From Russula earlei (Eukaryota > Basidiomycota > Agaricomycetes > Russulales > Russulaceae), in NCBI GenBank assembly GCA_025769875.1, contig JAGFNK010000167.1, positions 1 to 64,000 of the forward strand: 64,000 nt of DNA, read 5' to 3'. Shown here piece by piece: positions 62,027 through 64,000 of this stretch; the stretch's first letter is position 1, and each line of letters opens with the position of its first letter. The translations under genes were made by a program, and so were the position numbers. The notes under the pieces are model-generated. The model saw only the letters and a program-made list of their open reading frames with translations, was not told where the DNA came from and ran no database searches.

Positions 62027-64000
62027 TTGGCATGCCATCCGCATCATCCGCCCATTCCGGCCCGAGTGCCCCTTTTGCGACAATGTTTCCAGATCACTGC
62101 CAATTCTGGAAAGAGGGGAGGACTCAATTATGACTGGGAGCACGGCAGATACCCCATGGAATGGCTGACAGCAGCCAATTTCAACGCGTGGCGCCGGCAA
62201 GAAGAATTGGCTCACTCAATTGAATTGATTCCATCCAGCACCAAGCATGGGCAGGGATGGACAAAGAAGGTTTTCATCTGCTCCCGCCAACTATCTGGGG
62301 GAGCTTCAAGTTATATAAAGAAGCACCCCGATCACACATGGAGATCTGAGATCAAGAAGACGGGTTGCCGTTGCCGAATAGTCATCAAGTCTTACGCGGA
62401 TGTGCCTACCATTCTTGGACAATATGCAAGCGAGCATTCTCATGAAATTGGAATTGCTAATCTTGCTTACACATGAATGTCACGTGTAGCATGTGATAAA
62501 ATTAAATTCATGCTGTCAAAGAAGGTTGATCCACGGGAAATAGTAAGTGCCTGTATTGAATTTATTTTATTTTTATTCGCTAACTTAATAATGGAAAGGT
62601 ACACAATATTCAGGATTCATCGCCCGATGGCAGCTGAGACCGATTCATCTCACTCCGGGATGTAAGCCGCATGGCCCGGGAAATGGAAGATGAGATTATC
62701 AGGCTGCATCCAGAGGATGCTATCTCCACCAGGCTCTGGTTGGACAGGTTTACAGATGAAAAAACAAATGTTTTTTACAAAGACAGGCTGCACAGTGCCC
62801 CATCTCAATCAAATCTGCAGGAGGATGCATATGTATTATGCATCCAGACCCCTTTCCAAATGGAGGCATTCTGCTGCCTCAGGAATGGCTTCATCGGTAT
62901 CGATGCAACTCATAATATTACTCAATATCTGGACTTCTTATTATTTACCATGATCACGCGCGATCACTGGGGACATGGTGCGTAATATTTACTAAATGTC
63001 AATTTAGCGCGCTTACCCTTTCCAGATAGGTGTGCCTGTTGCCTGGATGCTGGCATCCAATGGAACAAAGGACACAATATCCTTTTTTGTCCATTGGGTC
63101 AGGGATGCCAGTCCGGCTATCTGGCCATCTATTATTATGACAGATCGTGATGCTGCGCAGATTGCCGCCCTCAAGATTGCCTATCCGGGAAGTCGGATAT
63201 GGCTTTGCAAGTGGCACGTGTTGCGCGTGATGCGATCACACTTCAATGCTAACAATTTTCCTGATCTGTGGGATAAGATCAAGAGATGGGTACATACAGA
63301 TGATCAGGCCGACTTTCTACAAATCTGGGAGGAGATCTCCACTGATCCTCAGGTTCCAGAAACTTTTGTGAACTATCTTGGGTCTCAATGGATGCCTGTG
63401 GTGCATATGTGGTCCATGGTTTACCAGAAAAATCAACATATCTTTGAGGAAGGGGACACCAACATGTTGATTGAAGCGTATGTGATCCTCCCAATCTAAA
63501 GATAAGATGACTCAATCTTTTTAGATATCATCATGTCCTCAAATCACATTGGCTCGACAGCAAGTGCAATTGGTGGATCGATCGAATATTATTTGTTCTA
63601 GTGCATCGCATGGTGCTATATTACCAAAACAGGCACGAATGGCAGAACGTCGGGCTCGATGGTCAGGACCTGGCAGCTGACAGGCGTCATATAATTTTCA
63701 CCCATGCCGAGAGCATCTCACAAGATTCGATCTTGCAATTCGATGAGATCTGCTTTCACGTCACTTCACAGTCCTGTTCCAGCGCATTTTACTCAATCAA
63801 TCTGATGAAGTCAACTTGTGATTGCACAGATTATCCCCAGATTAGATTCTGCAAACACATTGCAGCAATCTACATCCATTTTCCCTACCTCTGTCCTGAG
63901 GGGAGCACACAAAAGGAAAGTGCAAATAAATCACCTGACCCCCCATCCCCATCATCTTCTTCATCCACACCAAGGGAGAGCCTAGTATCTCTCTCACAGG
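62027..64000 (+). pseudogene. Mutator-like (MULE) transposase, right end outside window
   Basis: The N-terminal block FNAWRRQEELAHSIELI..., TKKVFICSRQLSGG and KKTGCRCRIVIKSY is a FAR1/WRKY-GCM1-like zinc-binding region. Next come VACDKIKFMLSKKVDPREI, an intron-like gap, MAREMEDEIIRLHPEDA, and the MULE core: GFIGIDATHNITQYLDFLLF (first catalytic Asp), PVAWMLASNGT, SIIMTDRDAAQIAALK (second Asp), IWLCKWHVLRVM. A SWIM zinc finger CxCx(n)CxH (TCDCTDYPQIRFCKHIAAIY) follows near 63813-63870. Two in-frame TGA codons (62474-62476 and 62635-62637) sit where relatives have Arg, consistent with CGA to TGA. The coding region seems to continue past the right edge. Terminal repeats were not identified. Confidence 0.75.

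Overview
The window is nuclear DNA of a filamentous basidiomycete, most likely an Agaricomycete. The evidence is dense short GT-AG introns of about 40-75 nt, a three-domain TrpG-TrpC-TrpF tryptophan gene, a NoxR/p67phox regulator, an Slt2-type MAP kinase, a Bud4/anillin-like PH protein, mushroom-type F-box proteins and fungal fruit-body lectin domains. I do not claim a species.

Positions 1-44,300 are ordinary gene-dense DNA. In order they hold a decayed C-4 methylsterol oxidase (ERG25-like) copy; tyrosyl-tRNA synthetase (-); a REX4-type 3'-5' exonuclease; an XPG/asteroid-type nuclease; two tandem paralogs of a small unknown protein; a POS5-like NAD(H) kinase (-); a BRCT (microcephalin-like) protein; a Bud4/anillin-like protein; a phospholipid:diacylglycerol acyltransferase (LRO1); a four-helix membrane protein (-); a signal-anchored protein of unknown function; then four minus-strand genes in a row (PXR1-like G-patch protein, Ost-alpha/TMEM184 family membrane protein, Slt2-type MAPK, trifunctional tryptophan gene); NoxR; and an F-box protein with one frame break.

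From about 41.6 kb, and above all from 44.3 kb to the end, the window is an accessory island of duplicated genes and transposable elements. Its core is a three-copy family whose protein joins an N-terminal SERAC1/SesB-like alpha/beta hydrolase (HSLGG nucleophile elbow) to two tandem fruit-body-lectin domains of the Agaricus bisporus lectin type. Copy 1 (+) has a one-base frame break in the linker. Copy 2 (-) has lost its start codon and part of the hydrolase but keeps both lectin domains open. Copy 3 (-) reads as a complete fusion once short introns are removed. Copies 2 and 3 sit in longer direct duplicates. The duplicate carrying copy 3 was later split by a 4.6-kb copia-type LTR retrotransposon with a 5-bp target duplication, and the other duplicate preserves the empty site. 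Two copies of a ~0.58-kb short element with terminal inverted repeats and a Mutator-like transposase gene (running off the right edge) complete the island. The LTR pair and the transposase both show damage at CpG sites (CpG to TpG/CpA).

The hydrolase-lectin-lectin architecture is the most likely novel system here. By analogy with fungal NLR-like proteins, in which similar hydrolase domains act as N-terminal effectors, it may be a glycan-sensing effector protein. The domains are seen in the sequence; the function is inference.
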